Source: Hoeflea_A sp965228435 (GTDB lineage Bacteria > Pseudomonadota > Alphaproteobacteria > Rhizobiales > Rhizobiaceae). Taken from it: a DNA stretch of 64,000 nt. The translations under genes and the position numbers were made by a program. Below the pieces are notes generated by a model. It was not told where the DNA came from. It searched no databases and saw only the letters and a program-made list of their open reading frames with translations. The stretch lies in assembly GCA_965228435.1 (NCBI GenBank), contig OZ245818.1, positions 7,068,001 to 7,132,000 of the forward strand. Reading direction: 5' to 3'. Positions 51,412 through 59,703 of this stretch are shown here, in pieces (within the stretch, counting starts at the first letter, position 1; each line of letters starts with the position of its first letter).

Positions 51412-52385
51412 GATGTTTTCTCCTCGTCATAAAGCAGACAGGCAACCTGACGGCCGTCGACTGGAAGCGGTACGGGCTGTTCGGCACGACACCGATCGAA
51501 CACCTTCGGACAGCGTGGACTGAATGCGCACCCCGGGGGAATTTCCGTCAGCCGCGGCATCGACCCGGGAATTTGGGTCAGCCGGTCTTCGTCATGCATC
51601 AGCGTTGGGATCGAGCCCATCAGACCGTGCGTATAGGGATGTTTGGCGTCCTGGATCACATCGCGCACCGGCCCGATTTCAGCCACCCGGCCTGCATACA
51701 TGACCGCAACGCGATCGGCGGCTTCCGCAATCACACCCATGTCATGGGTGATCAGCATGACGGATGTACCGTGGTCCGCGCACATCCTTTTGAGCACGTC
51801 GATGATCTGCGATTGCACAGAAACATCCAACGCCGTCGTCGGTTCGTCGGCGATGACCAGTTGTGGCTCGGCGCACAATGCCAGGGCAATGACAACACGC
51901 TGACGCATGCCACCCGAAAACTGGTGAGGATAGTCGTCTATACGGCGAGCAGCAGCGGGAATTCCAACTTCATCGAGCAGTTCGATAGCACGATCCCGGG
52001 CCTGCTTTTCGCTCAGGCTGAGGTGGGTGCGGATCGTTTCAACGAGCTGCTGCGCAATGGTGTAAAGAGGGTTCAGAGAGGTCAGCGGATCCTGGAACAC
52101 CATGCCGATGCGCCTGCCTCTCACCTTGCGCATCGCATCGGGCGAGAGGTTGTCGACACGCTCTCCGGCGATATGAATGGTCCCGCCGGCAATGTGGCCA
52201 GGCGGTTCGATCAATCCGATGATTGCTGAGCCCGTCATCGACTTGCCGGCACCGGATTCGCCGACCACGCCGAGTACTTCACCGCGCGCAATGTCGAAGC
52301 TCACCCGGTCCACCGCAGTCAGAACACCACGGCGCGTGGGAAACTCGACAACCAGATCGCGGACGGAAAGCAGTGTGTCGCTCAT
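51408..52385 (-). CDS. ABC transporter ATPase, DppD/OppD type (second operon)
   Basis: This 325-residue ATPase has Walker A GESGAGKS, Q-loop QDPLTSLNPLYT, signature FSGGMRQRVVIA, Walker B LVIADEPTTALD and ITHDMGV, and the C-terminal motif GCAFSPRCPKVFDRC. It is encoded 3 bases after the permease gene and overlaps the DppF-like gene. It forms the heteromeric ATPase pair of this importer and is clearly distinct from the first operon's DppD in sequence. Confidence 0.94.
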   Translation of the reverse strand: MSDTLLSVRDLVVEFPTRRGVLTAVDRVSFDIARGEVLGVVGESGAGKSMTGSAIIGLIEPPGHIAGGTIHIAGERVDNLSPDAMRKVRGRRIGMVFQDPLTSLNPLYTIAQQLVETIRTHLSLSEKQARDRAIELLDEVGIPAAARRIDDYPHQFSGGMRQRVVIALALCAEPQLVIADEPTTALDVSVQSQIIDVLKRMCADHGTSVMLITHDMGVIAEAADRVAVMYAGRVAEIGPVRDVIQDAKHPYTHGLMGSIPTLMHDEDRLTQIPGSMPRLTEIPPGCAFSPRCPKVFDRCRAEQPVPLPVDGRQVACLLYDEEKTS

Positions 52386-52388
52386 GGT

Positions 52389-53327
52389 CTACCTCAACCG
52401 CGGATTCAGCGCATCGCGCAGCCAGTCGCCAAGCAGATTGACGGCGAGGACGAGCACGGCAAGTGTAATGCCCGGAAACATCGTGATCCACCATTCGCCT
52501 GAGAACAGAAAGTCGTTGCCGATGCGGATCATGGTCCCCAAGGACGGTTGGGTTGGCGGGATGCCGACGCCAAGGAACGATAGCGTCGCCTCGGTAATAA
52601 TCGCCAGCGCCAGATTGATGGTGGCGATCACCAGGACCGGTCCCGTCACGTTTGGCAGCACGTGGCGTGCCATGATCCAGATTGGATGAAGACCGATCAA
52701 CCGCGCCGCTTGAACATATTCCTTGTTCTTTTCCACCAGCGTGGATGAACGCACGGTGCGTGCGTATTGCACCCAGAAGGACAGTCCGATGGATACGACG
52801 AGGACATAGAAGGCCGAACTTTCGCGATCGATGCCTCCGAGGACGCTGCGAACCGAACCGTCAATCAGCAGTGCGATCAGGATCGCCGGGAAGCTCAGTT
52901 GAACGTCGGCTATCCGCATGATGATGGAATCGGTGCGGCCTCCCGCATAGCCGGCCAGAAGCCCTAGGCAAATGCCCAAAACCGCGGCGAATAGGACGGA
53001 AGCCAATCCGACCGCCAGGGAAATCCGCGAGCCGTAAAGAATGGTTGAAAGAATGCCGCGGCCCTGGTCGTCCGTGCCGAGCAGGTAGCGTGGATCGCCG
53101 CCCTCCTCCCATGCCGGCGGTGTCAGCGAATCGAGCAGCGACAACGTCGCAAGGTCGAACGGGTCGTGGGGCGCAATGATGGGCGCAAACAGCGCCGACA
53201 GGAAGATAACCGCCGTGACGACGGCGGCGATCATGGTGACCCACGACTGGCGAAAAGAGTGCCACAAGTCGGACTCGAACACCTTTGAAAAGAACCCGGT
53301 GCGTTCTGGGGAGCCGGTCGTGCTCAT
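52389..53327 (-). CDS. ABC transporter permease, DppC/OppC type (second operon)
   Basis: This 312-residue permease has an N-terminal helix, the signature LLGTDDQGRGILSTILYGSRISLAVGL (family LGTDxxGRD, here with GRG), the EAA loop EYVQAARLIGLHPIWIMARHVLPN and TEATLSFLGVGIPPTQPSLGTMI. It overlaps the upstream permease gene by 4 bases. Together they form the channel of the second importer. The ATPase gene follows after 3 bases. Confidence 0.93.
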   Translation of the reverse strand: MSTTGSPERTGFFSKVFESDLWHSFRQSWVTMIAAVVTAVIFLSALFAPIIAPHDPFDLATLSLLDSLTPPAWEEGGDPRYLLGTDDQGRGILSTILYGSRISLAVGLASVLFAAVLGICLGLLAGYAGGRTDSIIMRIADVQLSFPAILIALLIDGSVRSVLGGIDRESSAFYVLVVSIGLSFWVQYARTVRSSTLVEKNKEYVQAARLIGLHPIWIMARHVLPNVTGPVLVIATINLALAIITEATLSFLGVGIPPTQPSLGTMIRIGNDFLFSGEWWITMFPGITLAVLVLAVNLLGDWLRDALNPRLR

Positions 53328-54301
53328 GCTTCATTTCCAACGATGCGGATTCGCGGATCGACAACCACGTAGAGCACGTCGACGACGAAATTGATGGCCA
53401 CAAAAAGGAATGCGACGAGCAGCAAGTAGGCTGCCATGATCGGGATGTCGACATTCTGAACAGCCTGCAGGAACAGCAGACCCATGCCAGGCCACTGGAA
53501 CACCGTTTCAGTGATGATCGCGAAAGCGATAATGGACCCGAGTTGCAGCCCGGTGATGGTGATCACGGGCACGAGCGTGTTCTTCAGCGCGTGGCCGAAA
53601 TGCACGGCACGGTCGCGCAGTCCGCGTGCCCTGGCGAACTTGATATAGTCGGTGCGCAGCACTTCCAACATCTCGGACCGGACCAGCCGCATGATCAGCG
53701 TCATCTGAAACAGGCTGAGCGTGATCGACGGCAGGATCAGAGCTTTGAGGCCGGAGGCCGTCAGCAACCCGGTATTCCACCAGCCGAGATCAACCACCTG
53801 CCCGCGACCGAAACTTGGCAGCCATTGCAGGTGAACTGCGAAGATGAATATCAGCAGGATGCCGATCAGAAAGGGTGGCAGCGACACACCAATGAGCGAA
53901 ACAGTCAGAAACCCCTTGGATAACCAACTTTCCCGTCGCAACGCCGTATAAACGCCCATGGGAATACCGGCGAGCAGCGCGACCAGGGCAGACACGAAGG
54001 ATAGCTCCAGCGTCGCCGGTAGGCGCTCACTGATCATTTGCGCGACCGGACGCTTGTACTGATAGGAAATACCCAGATCGCCCTGCGCGGCCTTGCTGAC
54101 AAACCGCCAGAACTGCACGGGCAAGGGATCGTTGAGGCCAAGCTGCTCACGCAGCTTGTTGCGCTCCTCGATCGTCGTTTCCAGGCCGACCATCTGGTCG
54201 ACCGGATCGCCGACGAAGCGGAACATCCCGAACGCAATGAGGCTGACAACGAGCATCACCACGATGGACTGAACGAGGCGTCGAATTGTGAAAGCGAGCA
54301 T
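53324..54301 (-). CDS. ABC transporter permease, DppB/OppB type (second operon)
   Basis: This 325-residue permease starts MLAFTIRRLVQSIVVMLVVSLIAFGMFRFVGDP, has six helices, the EAA loop DYIKFARARGLRDRAVHFGHALKNTLVPV and the end DVLYVVVDPRIRIV. It is separated from the binding-protein gene by 48 bases holding an intrinsic terminator, so its transcript level is probably much lower than that of the binding protein. It overlaps the DppC-like gene by 4 bases. Confidence 0.93.
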   Translation of the reverse strand: MLAFTIRRLVQSIVVMLVVSLIAFGMFRFVGDPVDQMVGLETTIEERNKLREQLGLNDPLPVQFWRFVSKAAQGDLGISYQYKRPVAQMISERLPATLELSFVSALVALLAGIPMGVYTALRRESWLSKGFLTVSLIGVSLPPFLIGILLIFIFAVHLQWLPSFGRGQVVDLGWWNTGLLTASGLKALILPSITLSLFQMTLIMRLVRSEMLEVLRTDYIKFARARGLRDRAVHFGHALKNTLVPVITITGLQLGSIIAFAIITETVFQWPGMGLLFLQAVQNVDIPIMAAYLLLVAFLFVAINFVVDVLYVVVDPRIRIVGNEA

Positions 54302-54304
54302 GGG

Positions 54305-54335
54305 AAAAAAATCAGGCCCCGCTGAAGCGGGGCCC
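54305..54335 (-). terminator. Intra-operon intrinsic terminator behind the binding-protein gene
   Basis: On the minus strand GGCCCCGC pairs with GCGGGGCC around TTCA (plus-strand 54315-54334) and is followed by TGATTTTTTT. The hairpin starts 15 bases after the binding-protein stop and ends just before the permease ATG. Partial termination or 3' protection here would give an excess of binding protein over membrane components. Confidence 0.85.
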
Positions 54336-54349
54336 GATCGATACGTTGT

Positions 54350-55939
54350 TTATTTGTTGACGTGGTAGAGCATCAGCACGTTGTCTGCGCGCTGTACGAC
54401 GTCGGTCCCCTTGGCCACGCCCCAGGCGAGACCCTGCTGGTGCAGCGGAATGTAGGCCGTCTCACCGGTGGTCAGCTTGTAGGCCTGGGTGATCAGGTCG
54501 AGCCGCTTGGCCGGGTCGTTTTCGACCAGAACCTGCGCAGTCAGCTTGTCTACCTCTTCATTGCAGTAGCCGCCGAGGTTGAACATACCGCCATTGCCGG
54601 CATCGTCGCGGCAGCCATGCAGGTTGCTCAGCACGTTCCACGAGTCGAACGAACCGGGGGTCCAGCCGAGCAGGTAGAAGGACGTGTCAAAACCGCCTGA
54701 AGCCAGAACCTTGGCGAAGTACTGCGCCTTCGGCTGGGCGTTGAGGTTCACCTTCACACCTACGCGGGCCAGCATCGCGGCAACAGCCTGGCAGATCGCT
54801 TCGTCATTGACGTAGCGGTCGTTGGGGCAGTCCATGCCGACTTCGAAACCGTCCGGATAGCCAGCTTCCGCGAGCAGTGCCTTGGCGCCGTCCGGATCGT
54901 AAGCCATGCGCGAGAACTGATCGGCGTTGTCGAACATGAACGGAGACAGCATGATCGACGACGGTGTTGCGAGGTTGCGCATCACCTTGGCCTTGATCGC
55001 CTCGATGTCGATGGCTTTGTAGAACGCATCACGGACCTTCTTGTCCTTGAACGGGTTCTTGCCCTTGACGTTCGAGTAGAGCAGTTCGTCGCGCGTCTGG
55101 TCCATACCCAGGAAAATCGTCCGAAGTTCCGGGCCGGTCAGCGCCGACGTTGCTTCATTGTCATTGACCCGTTTGATGTCCTGAACCGGGATCGGATAGA
55201 CGAGGTCCATCTCACCCGACAACAGGGCTGCAACGCGCGTCGCGTCGGAAGCGATGGTCGAGAACTCAACCGTGTCGATGTTGTACTTCTTGTTGGCTGC
55301 GTCCCACCAGTCAGGATTGGACTGGAAAGTCGTTTTGACGCCCGAATCATGCGAGACGATCTTGAACGGGCCCGTGCCATTGGCCTCGAGCGAAATGGTC
55401 GTGGCGGCTTCGTCCGACGGTGAGGTGACCCGAACCGAATCATTGGCTTCGGCCCATTCCTTGTCGACGATGCCCCAGGTGTCCCACTCATAGTGCAGGA
55501 TCGGGTTGGGCGATGTGAGAATGACATCGACCGTGTAGTCGTCGACCATTTCGAACTTGGCATCCGCAGGGATGCGGGTCTTCAGGTCCGACCCTTCAGA
55601 GCGAACCCTGTCGGCCGAAAAGACGACGTCAGCGGCGGTCAGATCGTTGCCGTTGTGGAATTTCACACCCTGACGGATCTTGAACCGCCAGCGTGTTGGC
55701 TCGACGACCTCCCAGCTTTCCGCGAGACCCGGCATGATCTGCAGGTCCGGACCGCGGCGTGTCAGACCTTCATAGACGTTGCCCAACGTTCCGAGCGTGA
55801 AGGTCTCGTTGAGGGAATAGGGATCCAGGGATTTGAAGGTTCCCTGGAATGCGAACTTGAAGGTTCCATCTGCCCAGGCCGGTGTTGCGAACACGCCAGC
55901 CATAAGCGCAGCCCCGATCAGGCTTTTCTTAAATGACAT
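54350..55939 (-). CDS. ABC transporter substrate-binding protein, family 5 (second operon)
   Basis: This 529-residue SBP_bac_5 protein has a signal peptide (MSFKKSLIGAALMAGVFATPAWADG). The mature sequence holds FAFQGTFKSLDPYSLNETFTLGTLGNVYEGLTR and FKIRQGVKFHNGNDLTAADVVFSADRV, then GTGPFKIVSHDSGVK, the family pattern for peptides and opines. An AAGGGAG site lies before the ATG. It heads the minus-strand operon (54350 down to 50422). No enzyme genes are embedded here, unlike in the first operon. Confidence 0.93.
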   Translation of the reverse strand: MSFKKSLIGAALMAGVFATPAWADGTFKFAFQGTFKSLDPYSLNETFTLGTLGNVYEGLTRRGPDLQIMPGLAESWEVVEPTRWRFKIRQGVKFHNGNDLTAADVVFSADRVRSEGSDLKTRIPADAKFEMVDDYTVDVILTSPNPILHYEWDTWGIVDKEWAEANDSVRVTSPSDEAATTISLEANGTGPFKIVSHDSGVKTTFQSNPDWWDAANKKYNIDTVEFSTIASDATRVAALLSGEMDLVYPIPVQDIKRVNDNEATSALTGPELRTIFLGMDQTRDELLYSNVKGKNPFKDKKVRDAFYKAIDIEAIKAKVMRNLATPSSIMLSPFMFDNADQFSRMAYDPDGAKALLAEAGYPDGFEVGMDCPNDRYVNDEAICQAVAAMLARVGVKVNLNAQPKAQYFAKVLASGGFDTSFYLLGWTPGSFDSWNVLSNLHGCRDDAGNGGMFNLGGYCNEEVDKLTAQVLVENDPAKRLDLITQAYKLTTGETAYIPLHQQGLAWGVAKGTDVVQRADNVLMLYHVNK

Positions 55940-56181
55940 CTAAATCTCCCTTTATTTTTATGTCCCACCTTGTGGATGCCCAAGGATTGGACGGGAGTAT
56001 AGACACGAAGCCGAAGCGAAATCCAGCGCCTTTCTCGCGCTGGATTTCAACTCTGCAATATTTTGTTTTGGCATTGACGCCTGCTGCTGCTCTACGGCTC
56101 AAGCTTACAGCAGGATTCGGGGAGGATCGGAGAGCTCCGCGATATAACCTCTTGATTCTGTTTCAGGACTTTTGGCACAGC

Positions 56182-56210
56182 GCCTGCCTGCTGACCTTCC
56201 GCAGGCAGGC
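56182..56210 (-). terminator. Hairpin behind gdx
   Basis: GCCTGCCTGC (56182-56191) pairs perfectly with GCAGGCAGGC (56201-56210) around a 9-base loop, starting 11 bases beyond the gdx stop on the minus strand. There is no T-run after it (GCTGTGCC), so it may stabilise the 3' end or need Rho. Confidence 0.45.
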
Positions 56211-56220
56211 AGGCCAATGA

Positions 56221-56535
56221 TTAGGCCGAGAGTTTGAGGCCGCAGATACCCGCAACAATCAGAGCGACACAGCCGATGCGAATGAGGTTTGCCGGCTCGC
56301 CGAACAGCATGATGCCGACAATGACGGTTCCCAGCGTCCCGATGCCGGTCCAAATGGCATAGGCGGTTCCCAGAGGCAGTTCACGCATCGAAAGCCCGAG
56401 CAGCGCTACACTGAGAATCATCGCTCCGGCGGTCGCCACGCTGGGTCCAATATTGCGGAAGCCGTCGGTGGTTTTCAGGCCCACGGCCCATCCGATTTCG
56501 AGAAGACCCGCGAGAAAAAGCAAAATCCAGGACAT
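56221..56535 (-). CDS. gdx: Guanidinium exporter Gdx (SugE), SMR family
   Basis: This 104-residue, four-helix small multidrug resistance protein aligns with E. coli SugE/Gdx from end to end: MSWILLFLAGLLEIGWAVGLK with the essential Glu13, TDGFRNIGPSV, LGTAYAIWTGIGTLGTVIVGIMLFGEPAN and GICGLKLSA. The Gdx type, with GLKxTxGF and YAIWTGIG, exports guanidinium in exchange for protons as an antiparallel dimer. ATG 56535 with GGAG is used rather than an upstream in-frame codon. A guanidine-II riboswitch lies 21 bases upstream, which supports the guanidine function independently. Confidence 0.94.
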   Translation of the reverse strand: MSWILLFLAGLLEIGWAVGLKTTDGFRNIGPSVATAGAMILSVALLGLSMRELPLGTAYAIWTGIGTLGTVIVGIMLFGEPANLIRIGCVALIVAGICGLKLSA

Positions 56536-56555
56536 TCCTGTCTCCATTTCTGGTG

Positions 56556-56606
56556 ACAAGGTCGTCCTCGTCTGAGTGCTTTTGAGGGTGAAAGGGCCGT
56601 CCCTTC
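56556..56606 (-). promoter_or_regulatory. Guanidine-II (mini-ykkC) riboswitch upstream of gdx
   Basis: On the minus strand there are two small hairpins, each capped by the diagnostic ACGR tetraloop. Hairpin 1 (56606-56591) is GAAGGG-ACGG-CCCTTT and hairpin 2 (56571-56556) is ACGAGG-ACGA-CCTTGT. A 19-base linker separates them, and the gdx ATG is 20 bases beyond the second, with the GGAG site between. This is the architecture of the mini-ykkC class, which binds guanidinium and raises translation of exporter genes, and the gene downstream is exactly such an exporter. Confidence 0.88.
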
Positions 56607-56653
56607 AGCGCTCAGATGGTGATGGGAGCGGCTGGATTCAAGACAGCCGCGAA

Positions 56654-57301
56654 TCAGAAGTCCAATCGACCGTACAGCTCTTCAAAGGGCACCATGGCAC
56701 CATGCCGAAACGCCGACCTTTGCTTGAGACGTTCGTAATAGGCACCGACCCGCGGCAAAGCGGGTCGGTCGATTTCCAGTTCGAAATATCTGAATAGATG
56801 CGTTCCGACCGAGATATCCGCAAGACTCAGGCGATCCCCGAGTAAAAACGGTCGATCTGACATTTCCGCTTCAATGATTTTGAAATGATCAGCACATCGC
56901 GCGACGCTCTGTGCGATGGCGGCCGCGTCACGTTTCTCAACCGGCGTTCTGTAGAAGCCCCAGAAAACACCGCCGAGAAAATCGGGCTGCAAGGTGGTTT
57001 GGGTCCAATCCATCCATTGATCCACCTTGGACCTCATTCCTGATTCGCTGCTCCAGAATGCCTCGCCCCCATAAGTCGCAGCGAGGTATCGCAGAATGGC
57101 GTGCGATTCCCAGACCACATGGTCGCCGTCCCTGATGACGGGGACCTTTCCGTGTGGGTTCATATTTCGAAACTCCGGCGTATCCAGTCCGCCGAAAGAG
57201 CCACCCAGTTCGATATGCTCGTGAGGGCAGTCCAACTCTCCCAGCAGCCAGGCGACCTTCTGGACGTTGAAGGAACTGCGTCGACCAAAGACCGTCAACA
57301 T
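56654..57301 (-). CDS. Glutathione S-transferase family protein
   Basis: This 215-residue GST has an N-terminal thioredoxin-like domain (about 1-80: MLTVFGRRSSFNVQKVAWLLGELDCPHEHIELGGSFGG, cis-Pro in GKVPVIRDG, glutathione-binding WESHAILRYLAATYGG). An all-helical C-terminal domain carries the N-cap DRLSLADISVG. It conjugates or reduces with glutathione; the substrate is unknown. The open frame continues 28 codons upstream, but ATG 57301 is the family start. The GST stop lies 47 bases upstream of the guanidine riboswitch on the same strand, so readthrough into gdx is possible. Confidence 0.9.
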   Translation of the reverse strand: MLTVFGRRSSFNVQKVAWLLGELDCPHEHIELGGSFGGLDTPEFRNMNPHGKVPVIRDGDHVVWESHAILRYLAATYGGEAFWSSESGMRSKVDQWMDWTQTTLQPDFLGGVFWGFYRTPVEKRDAAAIAQSVARCADHFKIIEAEMSDRPFLLGDRLSLADISVGTHLFRYFELEIDRPALPRVGAYYERLKQRSAFRHGAMVPFEELYGRLDF

Positions 57302-57505
57302 TCCGCTTCGCTCCTCTATTACGTCGGATAAACTGATCGTGTGAAACGGCCAGTGATTGGCGATGAACACGGTTTCAATGGTCACTCGTTTCCAAACACG
57401 TCAATCGCGTTGAGGATACACGACAGACGGTGGGCAACGTAGGCGAATCCCGCTATTTGACCTGAGGAAGAAAATCACCATGTTGGGGTAGCGGCGCGCC
57501 CGGTA

Positions 57506-57528
57506 TTTGCCGGCCCGCCTCCGGCAAA
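57506..57528 (+). promoter_or_regulatory. 8-bp hairpin in the clpP leader
   Basis: TTTGCCGG (57506-57513) and CCGGCAAA (57521-57528) form a perfect stem around a 7-base loop, 17 bases before the clpP ATG and immediately before the AAAGGAA ribosome site (57533 on). It could be an mRNA leader hairpin that modulates translation, or a terminator relic of upstream transcription since an A-run (AAAAAAC) follows, not a T-run. Confidence 0.35.
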
Positions 57529-57545
57529 AAACAAAGGAATTGACG

Positions 57546-58157
57546 ATGGTTGGATTTGGCGGTTTTTCGCGTCTCGAAGAAGGCGATGACAAGGACAAGG
57601 GACGACGAGGCGCCTCGTCATTGATCGAAAAACACTATTTCGAATCCCGCATCGTCATGGTGACCGGCGAAATCAATCACACGCTTGCCGAAAGAGTGTG
57701 CATCAATTTGCTGGCGCTCGCCAACGCCGGGGATGACCCAATCACCGTGATCATCTCTTCACCCGGCGGCCACGTCGAATCCGGCGACATGGTTCATGAC
57801 ACCATCAAGTTCATTGAACCGCGGGTGCGAGTGCTGGGCTCCGGCTGGGTCGCCAGTGCCGGGGCGCTCATCTACATCGCCGCTGACAAGGAAGACCGCT
57901 ACACGCTTCCGAACACCCGCTTTCTGTTGCATGCACCGAGCGGAGGGATCGGTGGAAAAGCGACCGACATCGAAATTCAGGCCCGTGAAATCACGCTCAT
58001 GCGAGACCGGCTCAACCGGTTGTTCGCCGAAGCGACAGGGCAGGATCTGGCCAAAATCGAACAGGACACCGACCGCGATTTCTGGCTATCTGCGACCGAG
58101 GCGATCGATTACGGTCTGGCAACCCATATCATCAACAAAGCCTCCGAACTGAAATAG
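57546..58157 (+). CDS. clpP: ATP-dependent Clp protease proteolytic subunit (divergent ClpP)
   Basis: This 203-residue serine protease has the catalytic triad Ser104 (SGWVASAGALI), His129 (RFLLHAPSGG) and Asp178 (TDRDFWLSATEAIDYG), at the positions of the E. coli ClpP triad. The oxyanion loop ISSPGGHVESG is at 70-80. The N-terminus is charged and unlike the usual ClpP hydrophobic loop, and no clpX or tig gene is adjacent. It is therefore probably a secondary ClpP paralogue rather than the main one. ATG 57546 with AAAGGAA is chosen over an upstream in-frame codon. The pth2 gene follows after 18 bases. Confidence 0.9.
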   Translation: MVGFGGFSRLEEGDDKDKGRRGASSLIEKHYFESRIVMVTGEINHTLAERVCINLLALANAGDDPITVIISSPGGHVESGDMVHDTIKFIEPRVRVLGSGWVASAGALIYIAADKEDRYTLPNTRFLLHAPSGGIGGKATDIEIQAREITLMRDRLNRLFAEATGQDLAKIEQDTDRDFWLSATEAIDYGLATHIINKASELK

Positions 58158-58175
58158 CCAAAGGCCGGACTGAGT

Positions 58176-58520
58176 GTGGCGGTGAAACAGGTCATCGTTG
58201 TCAATCAGTCGCTGGACATGCCCGTTGGAAAGGTGGCGGCTCAGGTGGCTCATGCCTCTCTGGCCGCCTTTCTAGAGGCAACCGAACCTGCTCGCCAGCG
58301 CTGGCTGTCGGACGGAATGACGAAGATCGTTTTGACCGTTCCAACCGCATTGGACCTTCAAGCTCTTCAAGCGCGAGCTACAGAGGCGAGAATACCGACT
58401 GGATTGGTCCGGGATGCCGGAAAGACGGTGCTTTCGCCCGGGACGATAACCTGTCTGGGGCTGGGGCCACATGATGCTGACGAACTCGACGGCATCACCG
58501 GGGATTTGCCGCTGCTCTGA
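58176..58520 (+). CDS. pth2: Peptidyl-tRNA hydrolase 2 (Pth2/PTRHD-type)
   Basis: This 114-residue protein has the PTH2 fold typical of archaea and eukaryotes: KQVIVVNQSLDMPVGKVAAQVAHASLAAFLEAT at the N-terminus (family V.R.DL.m..GK.AAQ.aHA), KIVLTVP, ARIPTGLVRDAGKTVLSPGTITCLGLGP and GDLPLL at the end (family T.lgigP). It would cleave peptidyl-tRNA or a related aminoacyl-nucleotide bond. Bacteria use Pth1, so this is an additional enzyme. GTG start, 18 bases after clpP; convergent with the agmatine deiminase-like gene, 3 bases apart. Confidence 0.85.
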   Translation: MAVKQVIVVNQSLDMPVGKVAAQVAHASLAAFLEATEPARQRWLSDGMTKIVLTVPTALDLQALQARATEARIPTGLVRDAGKTVLSPGTITCLGLGPHDADELDGITGDLPLL

Positions 58521-58523
58521 CCG

Positions 58524-59630
58524 TCAGACTTTCGGCTGTTGTTGTGTCGCACAATGGACCCCGCCACCAATCTCGCCCAATGCGTCGGTGTTCAGCTGAA
58601 TCACCTCGCGGTTGGGGTAAAGCCGTGACAGCGTATCCAAAGCTTCTTCATCGGTCCGCCGATCGCCGAATTGCGGGGCGATCAGCCCTTCGTTGCAAAC
58701 GAAATAGTTGACGTAAGATGCAACGAAATCCAGCGAGGAGACCCGTGGCCTGTCCGGTTCGGGTATGACGACAATCTCCAACGGCCTTCCCCGGGCATCC
58801 GTCGCGTCGACCAGGATGTCGTGTGTCTCGAAGGCTGCCAATGACCAGGGGTCTTCGGGATCCGGTTCTGCGGGGAGTTGTATCAGCACCTTGCCTGGCG
58901 CAACGAACCGGGCGAGCGAATCGATGTGATAGTCTGTTATGTCCGCGCCGGCGACGCCCGGTGCCCAGATGACCTTGTCCGCACCGAGCGCGTTGAGCAG
59001 CTTCCTCTCAACCTCCTGTCGCGAGCCCTTGTTGCGGTTGTCGATGACCCAGGAGCTCTCGTGCGCGATCAGCGTCCCCTGCCCGTCTGTTTCCACACCG
59101 CCGGGTTCGCCGACAATTCCGTTGTCGAAGAGATGAAGGTCAAGCTGGCTAGCCACCTCCATCGCAACCCTTGCATCGTTGTCGTGAGGCTGCTTTCCGC
59201 CCCATCCGTTGAAATTCATGTGGCTGACGGCCAACCCTCCCCGCCCGTCGATCACGAAAAGGGGCCCGGAATCCCGACACCACAGATCGTCGGTTGGTAT
59301 TGGCCAGATCTCCACCTCAGCGCTGAGGTGTTTTTGAGCGACTGACCTCTGATCCGGGTGCATCAGCATCACGACCGGTTCAAACTCGGAAATCGTATTG
59401 GCGATATCGGCAATCGTAGCCTGCACATCCCGCAAGAAAGCCCGATCTCGATAGACCCGTCGGCTTGCAGGCCATTGCATGAACGTTCGCAGATGCGGTT
59501 CGGTCTCTTCCGGCAGGAAAAAGCCCTGGTCCTTCGCGCTGGTCGTTGCCTGTCCACTGACCGGGTTCATGCCCGCCAGCATAACCCCGGCGGCGCCAGT
59601 GAAGAAATGTCGCCGGCCAATTTTGGTCAT
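58524..59630 (-). CDS. Agmatine deiminase-family protein with Tat signal
   Basis: This 368-residue protein of the agmatine deiminase/peptidyl-arginine deiminase superfamily has motifs FMQWPASRRVYRD, WPIPTDDLWCRDSGPLFVIDG and NFNGWGGKQPHDND, the acid/His region GEPGGVETDGQGTLI, and catalytic Cys360 in IGGGVHCATQQQP. It is preceded by a twin-arginine signal (KIGRRHFFTGAAGVMLAG). Cytoplasmic AguA enzymes convert agmatine to N-carbamoylputrescine; an exported version is unusual. ATG 59630 has GGAGG. It is downstream of the PIG-L gene on the same strand (73 bases). Confidence 0.87.
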   Translation of the reverse strand: MTKIGRRHFFTGAAGVMLAGMNPVSGQATTSAKDQGFFLPEETEPHLRTFMQWPASRRVYRDRAFLRDVQATIADIANTISEFEPVVMLMHPDQRSVAQKHLSAEVEIWPIPTDDLWCRDSGPLFVIDGRGGLAVSHMNFNGWGGKQPHDNDARVAMEVASQLDLHLFDNGIVGEPGGVETDGQGTLIAHESSWVIDNRNKGSRQEVERKLLNALGADKVIWAPGVAGADITDYHIDSLARFVAPGKVLIQLPAEPDPEDPWSLAAFETHDILVDATDARGRPLEIVVIPEPDRPRVSSLDFVASYVNYFVCNEGLIAPQFGDRRTDEEALDTLSRLYPNREVIQLNTDALGEIGGGVHCATQQQPKV

Positions 59631-59703
59631 GTTGCCTCCGAAATGCATATGCCGGGAACCATCGACATTTCAAAACCGGAATTCAACATCCGGTTTTATG
59701 GGT

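Noticed and set aside
55955..55983. TTGGGC-17-TAAAAA promoter before the second binding-protein gene
   Set aside because: The implied start of transcription would fall at or inside the ribosome binding site, leaving no leader; too weak to list.
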